Positions 1 through 5,639 of a DNA stretch of 5,639 bases are shown piece after piece. The stretch spans positions 1 to 5,639 of the forward strand of contig DATKCK010000091.1 in NCBI GenBank assembly GCA_035513215.1, given 5' to 3'. Both the position numbers and the translations under genes were made by a program. Source of the DNA: DATCZB01 sp035513215 (lineage in GTDB: Bacteria; Pseudomonadota; Gammaproteobacteria; Steroidobacterales; Rariloculaceae). Position 1 is the stretch's first letter, and the number at the start of each line of letters is the position of its first letter. A model generated the notes under the pieces. The model was not told the origin of the DNA. It searched no databases and saw only the letters and a program-made list of their open reading frames with translations.

Positions 1-36
1 GACGACGACGCGAAAGCCGCCGCCTCCACATAGCCG

Positions 37-1956
37 CTAGAACTGCGGGTTGAGGATCTCGTCCGGTACGCGAACGCTCGACTCGGCCCGCGCATCGGCC
101 GCGTAGGCATTGACCTCGATCTGCGCCGCGATGTTTCTGAGTTGCTCCTGTCGCTGCTCGCGGTCGATGGCGACGACGTCCTCGGGACGGCCGGGCTCGG
201 CTGCCGTGAAGATGACGACGGCCTGATCGCCGCCGCTCAAACCGGTGCGCAGGATGGCGGGCGTTGTGCTCTCGGGCCGTTGCTGGGCAAAGACCAGCGA
301 GACGATCGACGCGGGCACGGCCGCCGAATCGCGCTCGATCCACTGCGCCTCGTTCCAGACGGCGCCCCGCTCCTCGGCGAGGCTCAGGGCGGCGGCGAGC
401 ACGTCGCCGGCCTCGGCGTCGAGCGCCTCGAAGTACGCCGTCGCGGCCGCGCGCGCGAGCTCGGCCGCGGCCTCCTGCTCGAGGATCGAGCGGATCTCGT
501 CGGCGACTTCGTCGAACCGCCTTTGCTCGGACGGGTGGTGCTCGCGGACGCGAATCACGGCGACTCTGTCTTCGGTGAGCTCGATCAGGTCGCTGTTCTC
601 GCCCGTCGTGATGGCCTCGTCGTCGAAGGCCGCCCGGACGATCGGCGTGGCGTTGTCGAACTCGTCCGGTTGCCCGCCGCGCGTCAGGCCCTCGATCGTC
701 TGAAGCTCGAGGCCGTAGGACTCGGCGACGCCCGCGAGCTCGTCGCGCGCGTCGTAGGCATCGTTGGCAAGGTCGTTGGCGAGGTCGTAGAAAGTCGCGT
801 AGGCCCGCTCGGCCGCAAGCTCGTCGTAAAGCTGATCGCGCACGGCCTCGAACGGCTCCGGCTCGGCGGCGCGCACGTCCTCGAGCCTGAGTATGTGATA
901 GCCGAACTCGGTCTCGACCGGACCCCCGATCTCGCCGGCCTCCATCGCAAACAATGCGTCCTCGAACGGGCCCTCGAGCATGCCGCCGCGCGCCTGCCAG
1001 CCGAGATCGCCGCCGAAGTTGCGCGTGCCGGCATCGTCCGAAACCTCGGTCGCGACCGCGGCGAAGTCCTCGCCGGCCTCGAGCCGGGCAACGGCGGCTT
1101 CGGCCTCGGCCCGGGCCGCCTCGTAATCGTCACCGTCGATTTCGATCAGAATGTGACTGACGCGTCGCTCCTCGCCGGCGGCAAAGCTCACGACCTCGGA
1201 CTCGTAGTAATCGCGCAGATCCGATTCGCTGAGCTCGATCGTTTCGGCGATACCACCGAGGTCGAGCTCGACAAACTCGATGTCGACCGACTCCTCCGTC
1301 ATGAAGCGATCGCCGTTCGCCTCGTAGTACTCGGCGACGGCCTCGTCGGAGATCTCGACCTCGTCGAGATGGTCTGCGGCGGAAAAAAGCGCATGCGAGA
1401 TCTGGCGGCGCTCGAAGACGAGCTCGATGTGACGGCGAAACTCGGCCGGCGTGATGAAAGAGGAGTCGTAGAGCCCGTTCTGCCACTCCTGAAGCATCAG
1501 CGCCTCGCGCTGCCTGGCCTCCCATCCGGCCGGCGTCAGCCCCTCCTGGGCCAGCAGCGTGACGTAGATCTCGCGCGAGAAGTTGCCGGCGATCTGGAAC
1601 TGGGGATCGTTCCGGAGGTCCTCGAGCATGCGCGCATCCGAGATGCGGTAACCGGCCTCCTCCGAGCGTTGCGCGAGAATCTCGCGCATGACCATCCGAT
1701 CGACGAGGCTGCGGCGAATCTCGCGGCGCGTGTCGTCCGTCAGCTCGATCAGAAACTGTTGCTGGACGCGCCGCTGCTCGATTCTAAGCTGCCGGTCGAA
1801 CTCCGCAGTCGGGATCGACTCGCCGTTGACTCTGGCCGCGAACGAAGTCTGCGTGATCGTGAAATCGATGCCGAAGAAGATGAAAGTGACCGCGATCAGC
1901 GCGAGGATCGCGATCGCGACGTAGCGGCCGATGGACTCTCGAAATACCTGCAGCAT
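37..1956 (-). CDS. ppiD: PpiD, membrane-anchored periplasmic chaperone with parvulin-type peptidyl-prolyl isomerase domain
   Basis: PpiD sits in the inner membrane near the Sec translocon and helps newly exported proteins fold. The 639-residue product (E. coli 623) has a short N-terminus with R6 and R11, one membrane helix (about 12-30), and a long periplasmic part. A SurA/PpiD-like chaperone region spans about 40-250. One parvulin domain follows (about 263-361), with SHIL (H268), GGDLGW (315-320) and FGYHIL (H354). The rest forms the C-terminal chaperone lobe. Unlike E. coli PpiD, which lacks both parvulin histidines and is reported to be inactive as an isomerase, this one keeps them. The protein is very acidic: by hand count about 132 Asp/Glu and 56 Arg, with no Lys and no Cys. 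The ATG at 1956 has AGGA only two bases upstream of an A, a rather close Shine-Dalgarno (1962-1959). It follows the tRNA genes and the 37-bp hairpin; no clear separate promoter is visible. Confidence 0.95.
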   Translation of the reverse strand: MLQVFRESIGRYVAIAILALIAVTFIFFGIDFTITQTSFAARVNGESIPTAEFDRQLRIEQRRVQQQFLIELTDDTRREIRRSLVDRMVMREILAQRSEEAGYRISDARMLEDLRNDPQFQIAGNFSREIYVTLLAQEGLTPAGWEARQREALMLQEWQNGLYDSSFITPAEFRRHIELVFERRQISHALFSAADHLDEVEISDEAVAEYYEANGDRFMTEESVDIEFVELDLGGIAETIELSESDLRDYYESEVVSFAAGEERRVSHILIEIDGDDYEAARAEAEAAVARLEAGEDFAAVATEVSDDAGTRNFGGDLGWQARGGMLEGPFEDALFAMEAGEIGGPVETEFGYHILRLEDVRAAEPEPFEAVRDQLYDELAAERAYATFYDLANDLANDAYDARDELAGVAESYGLELQTIEGLTRGGQPDEFDNATPIVRAAFDDEAITTGENSDLIELTEDRVAVIRVREHHPSEQRRFDEVADEIRSILEQEAAAELARAAATAYFEALDAEAGDVLAAALSLAEERGAVWNEAQWIERDSAAVPASIVSLVFAQQRPESTTPAILRTGLSGGDQAVVIFTAAEPGRPEDVVAIDREQRQEQLRNIAAQIEVNAYAADARAESSVRVPDEILNPQF

Positions 1957-1976
1957 TTTCCTGCGCCAACACGCGC

Positions 1977-2013
1977 GCCGGTCATTGGGTTATCCAATAA
2001 TCCAATGACCGGC
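1977..2013 (-). repeat. 37-bp inverted repeat between tRNA-Asp and ppiD
   Basis: The arms GCCGGTCATTGG (1977-1988) and CCAATGACCGGC (2002-2013) are perfect 12-bp complements. Inside them, after one mismatched position (1989/2001), TTAT (1990-1993) pairs with ATAA (1997-2000), leaving a 3-nt loop. On a minus-strand transcript the exception is an A-C mismatch; on a plus-strand transcript it would be a G-U pair, giving an unbroken 17-bp stem. The hairpin starts 15 nt after the CCA of tRNA-Asp and ends 20 nt before the ppiD ATG. It lacks a T run, so it is not a classical terminator. It might block 3' exonucleases, mark an RNase cut between the tRNAs and ppiD, or be a dispersed palindromic element. 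Confidence 0.8.
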
Positions 2014-2028
2014 ACGCATCAGAATAGT

Positions 2029-2105
2029 TGGCGGAGTGGACGGGACTCGAACCCGCGACCCCCGGCGTGACAGGCCGGTATTCTAACCAGCTGAACTACC
2101 ACTCC
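2029..2105 (-). tRNA. tRNA-Asp, anticodon GUC
   Basis: The 77-nt gene folds as a full cloverleaf. The acceptor stem is GGAGTGG paired with CCACTCC, the anticodon stem CCGGC/GCCGG flanks the loop CTGTCAC with anticodon GTC (2071-2069), and the T arm GCGGG/CCCGT carries TTCGAGT. The discriminator is G, the aspartate identity base, and CCA is encoded (2031-2029). The sequence differs from E. coli tRNA-Asp at only a few stem positions. It reads both Asp codons, GAU and GAC. Confidence 0.98.
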
Positions 2106-2116
2106 GGCTCTAACTC

Positions 2117-2192
2117 TGGTGGGTGCTGAGGGGATCGAACCCCCGACCTTCGCGGTGTAAACGCGACGCTCTCCCAGCTGAGCTAAGCACCC
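2117..2192 (-). tRNA. tRNA-Val, anticodon UAC
   Basis: The 76-nt gene folds as a full cloverleaf. The acceptor stem is GGGTGCT paired with AGCACCC, the D arm is GCTC/GAGC, the anticodon stem TCGCG/CGCGA flanks the loop TTTACAC with anticodon TAC (2159-2157), and the T arm carries TTCGATC. The discriminator is A and the CCA end is encoded (2119-2117). It reads valine codons GUA and GUG. It lies 30 bp after hupB and 11 bp before tRNA-Asp, so it is probably cut from a shared precursor. Confidence 0.97.
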
Positions 2193-2218
2193 CTCTGCAC
2201 CCGTCCAGAAGGGCAGAG
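2193..2218 (-). repeat. hairpin abutting the 5' end of tRNA-Val, possible processing signal
   Basis: On the minus strand CTCTGC (2218-2213) pairs with GCAGAG (2198-2193); the stem can be extended by two G-C pairs past one bulged base, leaving a 9-nt loop. It fills almost the whole hupB-tRNA gap, and its last base is immediately next to the first base of tRNA-Val. No T run follows, so it does not look like an intrinsic terminator. It could guide cleavage of a hupB-tRNA precursor or protect the 3' end of hupB mRNA. The structure is seen; the role is inferred. Confidence 0.5.
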
Positions 2219-2222
2219 CCGG

Positions 2223-2495
2223 TCAGTTTACGGCATCCTTCAAAGCCTTGCCAGCCTTGAATCCCGGGACGTTGCTCGCCGCGATCGCGATCGTCTCGCC
2301 CGTGCGCGGATTGCGTCCGCTTCGAGCAGCGCGATGCTTGACGCTGAACGTTCCGAAGCCGACGACCGAAACCTGTTGCCCCTTGCTCAGCGCCGAGGCA
2401 ACCGAAGCGACGACCGCGTCAACAGCTCTGCCTGCATCCGCCTTGGAGAGATTGGCGCCGTTCGCGACTGATTCAATGAGTTCCGCTTTGTTCAT
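2223..2495 (-). CDS. hupB: DNA-binding protein HU-beta
   Basis: HU is a small dimeric nucleoid protein that binds and bends DNA without strong sequence preference and helps organise the chromosome, replication and recombination. The 90-residue product has the usual family length. It starts MNKAELIESVA, has the GFGTF turn at 46-50, and the basic DNA-clamping arm at about 53-75 with RAARSGRNP. P63 matches the conserved proline that intercalates into DNA. It ends with the typical FKAGKALKDAVN. Similarity is closest to the beta subunit, and the position directly after lon is where gammaproteobacterial hupB usually lies. In E. coli free HU-beta is a Lon substrate, so the pairing may have regulatory meaning. 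A strong Shine-Dalgarno fixes the ATG at 2495. No separate promoter is visible for the tRNA genes that begin 30 bp after its TGA stop, so co-transcription is likely. Confidence 0.98.
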   Translation of the reverse strand: MNKAELIESVANGANLSKADAGRAVDAVVASVASALSKGQQVSVVGFGTFSVKHRAARSGRNPRTGETIAIAASNVPGFKAGKALKDAVN

Positions 2496-2506
2496 TCCTA
2501 TCCCTT
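2496..2506 (-). promoter_or_regulatory. hupB ribosome-binding site
   Basis: Just before the hupB ATG the minus strand reads AAGGGA (2506-2501) followed by TAGGA (2500-2496). The AAGGGA copy is at good Shine-Dalgarno distance, 5 nt before the start codon. It follows an A/T-rich stretch (CTTATTTATAA), unusual in this GC-rich region, which should keep the start unstructured and suits a highly expressed nucleoid protein. Confidence 0.75.
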
Positions 2507-2533
2507 ATAAATAAGTGAGTGTTGATCCCCAGG

Positions 2534-2568
2534 CGTATGCGACGCCCAACCCCAAACAACGTATGCGA
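2534..2568 (-). repeat. 9-bp direct repeat in the hupB leader
   Basis: The minus-strand sequence TCGCATACG occurs at 2568-2560 and again at 2542-2534, 26 bp apart, both within the predicted 5' untranslated region of hupB. The second copy is part of a small hairpin, GGCGT pairing with ACGCC around CGCAT (2546-2532). The copies could be binding sites for a protein or a remnant of a local duplication. Chance cannot be excluded for 9 bp. Confidence 0.4.
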
Positions 2569-2589
2569 TGAAATCCCGAGAGTCGCAAC

Positions 2590-2619
2590 CTTATACCAAG
2601 CAGGATTTTCACCTGTCAA
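2590..2619 (-). promoter_or_regulatory. near-consensus sigma70 promoter for hupB and the two tRNAs
   Basis: On the minus strand a perfect -35 box TTGACA (2619-2614) is followed after 18 bp by TATAAG (2595-2590), five of six matches to the -10 consensus. Transcription would start near 2582-2584, about 88 nt before the hupB ATG. The -35 box begins 17 bp downstream of the lon stop codon. E. coli hupB likewise has its own promoters in the lon-hupB gap. The box sequences are seen directly; use of this promoter is inferred. Confidence 0.75.
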
Positions 2620-2635
2620 TCGAATCGCCGTTTGA

Positions 2636-5059
2636 CTAGTGTGGTCGAGTCGGCTTCGGTTTGGAAGTAGTTTTCGGCTTGTCCGGCTCGGCCGGTGCAG
2701 GTGCTTCGCCCTCGGTCTTCGGATGCGGCATGTGCTGTAACGCCAACTCGAACACCTCGTCGATCCATTTCACCGGAACAATCTTCAACTTGTCTTTGAT
2801 GTTCTTCGGAATTTCGGCGAGGTCCTTTTCATTGTCCGCCGGAATGAGCACGGTTTCGATGCCGCCTCTGTGTGCCGCGAGCAACTTTTCCTTGAGCCCG
2901 CCGATCGGAAGAATCTCGCCGCGAAGCGTGATCTCTCCCGTCATGGCGACCGAAGCCCGCGCCGGAATCCTGGTCAAAGCCGAGACGAGCGCCGTGCACA
3001 TACCGATACCCGCAGACGGTCCATCCTTGGGGGTTGCGCCTTCCGGCACGTGCACGTGCACGTCGTTGCCCTGATGAAAATCCTTTGAAATTCCGAGTAC
3101 TTCGGAGCGGCTGCGCGCCACCGTCATCGCCGCATGGATCGATTCCTGCATGACCTCGCCGAGCTGCCCGGTCTGAATCAGCTTGCCCTTGCCCGGCACG
3201 ATCGCGGCCTCGATCGTCAATAGCTCGCCGCCGACCTCAGTCCAGGCGAGCCCGGTAACCTGCCCGATCTGATCCTTCTCGTCGGCGCGGCCGTACCGAA
3301 AGCGTTGCACGCCGAGATACTTGCCGACGTTCTTGTGATTGACGCGCATCCCGCTCTTGCGCGGACGCAGCAACACCTGCTTGACGACCTTGCGACAGAT
3401 GCGCGCGAGCTCGCGCTCCAGATTTCTGACGCCGGCCTCGCGCGTGTAATAACGAATGATGTCGAGAATCGACGAATCGGAAATCGTCAGCTCGTTCTCC
3501 TCGAGGCCGTTCTGCTTCATCTGCTTCGGCACGAGATAGCGCTTGGCGATATTGAGCTTCTCGTCCTCGGTGTAGCCGGCGAGCCTGATGACCTCCATGC
3601 GGTCGAGCAGCGGCGGCGGAATGTTCAGACTGTTCGCGGTGCAGACGAACATGACCTCGGAAAGATCGAAGTCGACCTCGAGATAGTGATCGTTGAACGT
3701 CGAGTTTTGCTCGGGATCGAGAACCTCGAGCAGCGCGGACGAGGGATCGCCGCGGAAATCCATCGACATCTTGTCGACCTCGTCGAGCAGGAACAGCGGA
3801 TTTCTGACCTTGACCTTGCCGAGGTTCTGCACGATCTTGCCCGGCATCGAGCCGATGTAGGTGCGCCGGTGGCCGCGAATCTCGGCCTCGTCGCGAACGC
3901 CACCGAGCGACATACGCACGAAGTTACGATGCGTCGCCCGCGCGATGCTCTGGCCGAGCGAAGTCTTGCCGACGCCGGGTGGGCCGACGAGACAGAGTAT
4001 CGGGCCCTTCAGCGCCTTGACGCGCTGCTGCACGGCCAGGTACTCGAGAATGCGCTCCTTGACCTTCTCGAGGCCGTAGTGATCTTCCTCGAGCACGGCC
4101 TCGGCTTCGGCGAGGTCCTGGCGGACCTTGGTGCGTTTCTTCCAGGGCACCTTCAGCAGCCAGTCGATGTAGTTGCGAACGACCGTCGCTTCGGCCGACA
4201 TCGGTGACATCAGCTTCAGCTTGTTGAGCTCGGACGTCGCCTTCTCCTTGGCTTCCTTCGTCATGCCGGCGCTCTCGATCTTGTTCTCGAGATCGACGAG
4301 CTCGTTCGGCGCGTCCTCCATGTCGCCGAGCTCTTTCTGAATCGCCTTCATCTGCTCGTTGAGGTAGTACTCGCGCTGGCTCTTCTCCATCTGCTGCTTG
4401 ACGCGCCCGCGGATGCGCTTCTCGATGCGCAGCATGTCGATCTCGCCGTCGATGAGCCCGAGCACGTGCTCCAGGCGCGGGCGCGGATCGACGATCTCGA
4501 GAATCTTCTGCTTCTCGGAAAGCTTGAGCGCCATGTGCGCGGCGACCGTATCGGCGAGCCGACTCGGCGAATCGATGCCTGAGAGCGACGTGAGAATCTC
4601 GGGCGGAATCTTCTTCTTGAGCTTGACGTACTGCTCGAACCGCGACACGACCGAGCGCGTGAGAACATCCATCTCGCGGTCGTCGCTCTCGCCCTTGTCG
4701 ACGAGCGGCTCGACGTCGGCCGTGAAGCACTCGTCGACCGTGAGCTCGCCCACCTGCGCGCGCTGCGTGCCCTCGACGAGCACCTTGACGGTGCCGTCGG
4801 GCAGCTTCAGGAGCTGGAGGATCGTCGCGACCGTGCCTATGCCATAGAGATCCTTGGGCTCGGGCTCGTCAACGTCGGCCTGCGTCTGCGCGACGAGCAG
4901 GATCTCCTTGCTCGCGCTCATCGCGCGGTCGAGCGCGACGACCGACTTCTCGCGGCCGACGAAGAGCGGTATGACCATGTGCGGGTATACCACGACGTCG
5001 CGAAGGGGAAGGATCGGTAGACGCTTGCGCCCGACCGGCTCAGGTGTATCTGTCTGCAT
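2636..5059 (-). CDS. lon: ATP-dependent Lon protease (endopeptidase La)
   Basis: Lon is a cytoplasmic hexameric AAA+ serine protease that degrades misfolded proteins and short-lived regulators. All parts are visible. The N-terminal substrate-binding domain starts at LPLRDVVVYPHMVIPLFVGR (about 17-36) and is followed by a helical, coiled-coil-rich linker (about 120-290). The ATPase domain has Walker A GPPGVGKT (359-366, K365), Walker B LFLLDEVDK (D426, E427), sensor-1 N476, arginine finger R487 and sensor-2 R545. The protease domain has the Ser-Lys dyad S682 (in DGPSAG) and K725 (in GLKEK). Every one of these sits three residues later than in E. coli Lon, so the core aligns without net insertion or deletion. 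At 807 residues it is 23 longer than the E. coli enzyme; about 20 of these form a Pro/Lys/Glu/Thr-rich C-terminal tail. ATG at 5059 is the only start in frame after the clpX stop, with a weak GGGA ribosome-binding site (about 5070-5067). Expressed after clpX; hupB follows with its own promoter. Confidence 0.99.
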   Translation of the reverse strand: MQTDTPEPVGRKRLPILPLRDVVVYPHMVIPLFVGREKSVVALDRAMSASKEILLVAQTQADVDEPEPKDLYGIGTVATILQLLKLPDGTVKVLVEGTQRAQVGELTVDECFTADVEPLVDKGESDDREMDVLTRSVVSRFEQYVKLKKKIPPEILTSLSGIDSPSRLADTVAAHMALKLSEKQKILEIVDPRPRLEHVLGLIDGEIDMLRIEKRIRGRVKQQMEKSQREYYLNEQMKAIQKELGDMEDAPNELVDLENKIESAGMTKEAKEKATSELNKLKLMSPMSAEATVVRNYIDWLLKVPWKKRTKVRQDLAEAEAVLEEDHYGLEKVKERILEYLAVQQRVKALKGPILCLVGPPGVGKTSLGQSIARATHRNFVRMSLGGVRDEAEIRGHRRTYIGSMPGKIVQNLGKVKVRNPLFLLDEVDKMSMDFRGDPSSALLEVLDPEQNSTFNDHYLEVDFDLSEVMFVCTANSLNIPPPLLDRMEVIRLAGYTEDEKLNIAKRYLVPKQMKQNGLEENELTISDSSILDIIRYYTREAGVRNLERELARICRKVVKQVLLRPRKSGMRVNHKNVGKYLGVQRFRYGRADEKDQIGQVTGLAWTEVGGELLTIEAAIVPGKGKLIQTGQLGEVMQESIHAAMTVARSRSEVLGISKDFHQGNDVHVHVPEGATPKDGPSAGIGMCTALVSALTRIPARASVAMTGEITLRGEILPIGGLKEKLLAAHRGGIETVLIPADNEKDLAEIPKNIKDKLKIVPVKWIDEVFELALQHMPHPKTEGEAPAPAEPDKPKTTSKPKPTRPH

Positions 5060-5091
5060 ACTTGATTCCCGTGCGGCGGCGGCTCGAAACC

Positions 5092-5110
5092 AAAAGCCCC
5101 CGCCTGGCTT
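5092..5110 (-). terminator. weak stem-loop between clpX and lon, possible attenuator
   Basis: On the minus strand AAGCC (5110-5106) can pair with GGCTT (5098-5094) around a 7-nt G-rich loop, and the descending arm runs into TTTT (5095-5092). The stem is only 5 bp and the T run is short, so complete termination is unlikely. It could reduce read-through from clpX into lon, or be chance. I see no convincing -10/-35 pair for lon in the 60-bp gap, so a lon promoter, if separate, probably lies inside the clpX end. Confidence 0.3.
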
Positions 5111-5119
5111 GCGATCGAC

Positions 5120-5639
5120 CTAGCGGCGCTCGTCTCCCACAGCCGCCGGTTCCTCGGTCTCGTAGATCACGTACGGCTTCGTCTCGCCCGTGACGACGGC
5201 GTCATCGACGACGACTTTAGTCGCATTCGCCATCGACGGCAGATCGTACATCGTATCCAACAAGACGTTCTCGAGGATTGTACGCAAACCGCGCGCGCCC
5301 GTCTTGCGCTGCATTGCACGTTTGGCGACGGCGCGCAGCGCATCTTCGCGAAACTCGAGCTCGGCGCCCTCCATCTCGAAGAGCCTCTGATACTGCTTCG
5401 TGAGCGCGTTCTTCGGCTCCGTGAGGATCTCGATGAGCGCCGCCTCGTCGAGCTCCTCGAGCGTCGCGACGACGGGCAGCCGGCCGACGAACTCGGGGAT
5501 CAGACCGTATTTGATGAGATCCTCGGGCTCGACATCCTTGAGGAGCTCGCCGACGTTCTCGGAAGAATCCGAGCTCTTGACCTCGGCGACGAAGCCGATG
5601 CCGCTCTTCTTCGAGCGGCTGAGGATGATCTTCTCGAGC
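5120..5639 (-). CDS. clpX: ATP-dependent Clp protease ATP-binding subunit ClpX, C-terminal part (5' end outside the window)
   Basis: ClpX is the hexameric AAA+ unfoldase that recognises tagged substrates and threads them into the ClpP protease in the cytoplasm. Reading the minus strand from 5638 gives 172 uninterrupted codons ending in TAG at 5122-5120; the gene enters from the right edge. The IGF tripeptide of the ClpP-contacting loop is at 5599-5591. The GLIPEFVGR segment, carrying the conserved arginine of the ATPase interface, is encoded around 5506-5480, and the sensor-2 motif GARGLR around 5299-5282. The block LLDTMYDLPSM near the C-terminus is also typical. These match E. coli ClpX (424 residues) closely, so roughly the last 40 percent of the protein is present. 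The N-terminal zinc-binding domain, the Walker motifs and the pore loops lie outside the window, so their integrity cannot be judged. lon follows 60 bp downstream on the same strand. The C-terminal tail after the conserved core is acidic and variable, as usual in this family. Confidence 0.98.
   Translation of the reverse strand, partial: LEKIILSRSKKSGIGFVAEVKSSDSSENVGELLKDVEPEDLIKYGLIPEFVGRLPVVATLEELDEAALIEILTEPKNALTKQYQRLFEMEGAELEFREDALRAVAKRAMQRKTGARGLRTILENVLLDTMYDLPSMANATKVVVDDAVVTGETKPYVIYETEEPAAVGDERR

Noticed and set aside
1..33. Plus-strand frame DDDAKAAAST followed by TAG at 31-33, three bases before the ppiD stop, as the end of a convergent gene
   Set aside because: Only ten codons are visible. 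The composition is plausible for a protein C-terminus, but this is far too little to call. An ATG on the minus strand at 31-29 after ppiD is equally unprovable.
1977..2028. The region after tRNA-Asp as an integration (att) site or mobile-element edge
   Set aside because: The inverted repeat is separated from the tRNA 3' end, there is no duplicated tRNA end and no integrase or transposase in the window, and the gene order is the normal chromosomal one.
142..2070. A 642-codon open frame on the plus strand opposite ppiD, running into the tRNA-Asp gene
   Set aside because: It is the codon-aligned mirror of ppiD and stays open because GC-rich ppiD lacks TTA, CTA and TCA codons. Its end, SGRDSNPRPPA, is the well-known false peptide produced by translating the antisense strand of a tRNA gene. 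No ribosome-binding site or family match is visible.
2496..2635. A Rho-independent terminator for lon in the lon-hupB gap
   Set aside because: No stable GC-rich stem followed by T residues is present; the only clear signals are the hupB promoter, the repeat and the ribosome-binding site.
3046..3063. Tandem GCACGT hexamers forming a palindromic stretch
   Set aside because: It encodes the VHVHV of the conserved Lon motif VHVHVPEGATPKDGPSAG, so protein conservation and codon choice explain it.
3305..4207. A 300-codon open frame on the plus strand opposite lon
   Set aside because: It is antisense to the conserved ATPase core of Lon, has no recognisable domain, and is explained by GC-rich codon use of lon.

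Overview
This window is a conserved protein-quality-control neighbourhood of a high-GC gammaproteobacterium. All genes read on the minus strand in the order clpX (3' part only) - lon - hupB - tRNA-Val(UAC) - tRNA-Asp(GUC) - ppiD. The gammaproteobacterial assignment rests on the gene order, on strong similarity of the ClpX, Lon, HU-beta and PpiD sequences to the E. coli proteins as I remember them, and on both tRNAs carrying an encoded CCA end. I cannot name the genus. The strongly acidic PpiD hints at a salt-adapted organism, but that is inference.

Region by region, read in the direction of transcription. Positions 5639-5120 hold the last 172 codons of clpX. A 60-bp gap with a weak stem-loop leads into lon (5059-2636), a complete Lon protease of 807 residues with all catalytic residues and an unusual Pro/Lys-rich tail. 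The 140-bp gap between lon and hupB holds a near-consensus sigma70 promoter and a leader with a 9-bp direct repeat. hupB (2495-2223) is a standard 90-residue HU. A small hairpin separates hupB from tRNA-Val (2192-2117); tRNA-Asp (2105-2029) follows after 11 bp. A near-perfect 37-bp inverted repeat (1977-2013) lies between tRNA-Asp and ppiD (1956-37), which encodes a membrane-anchored periplasmic chaperone of the SurA/PpiD type. The last 36 bp beyond ppiD are too short to interpret.

The genes fit together as a proteostasis and nucleoid block: ClpX unfolds substrates for ClpP, Lon degrades misfolded and regulatory proteins (HU is a known Lon substrate in E. coli), HU compacts DNA, and PpiD assists proteins leaving the Sec translocon. 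There is no mobile element, CRISPR array or obviously new system. The most unusual observation is that the 639-residue PpiD contains no lysine and no cysteine, although the adjacent Lon is about 8 percent lysine. The long hairpin in front of ppiD is the most striking non-coding feature.
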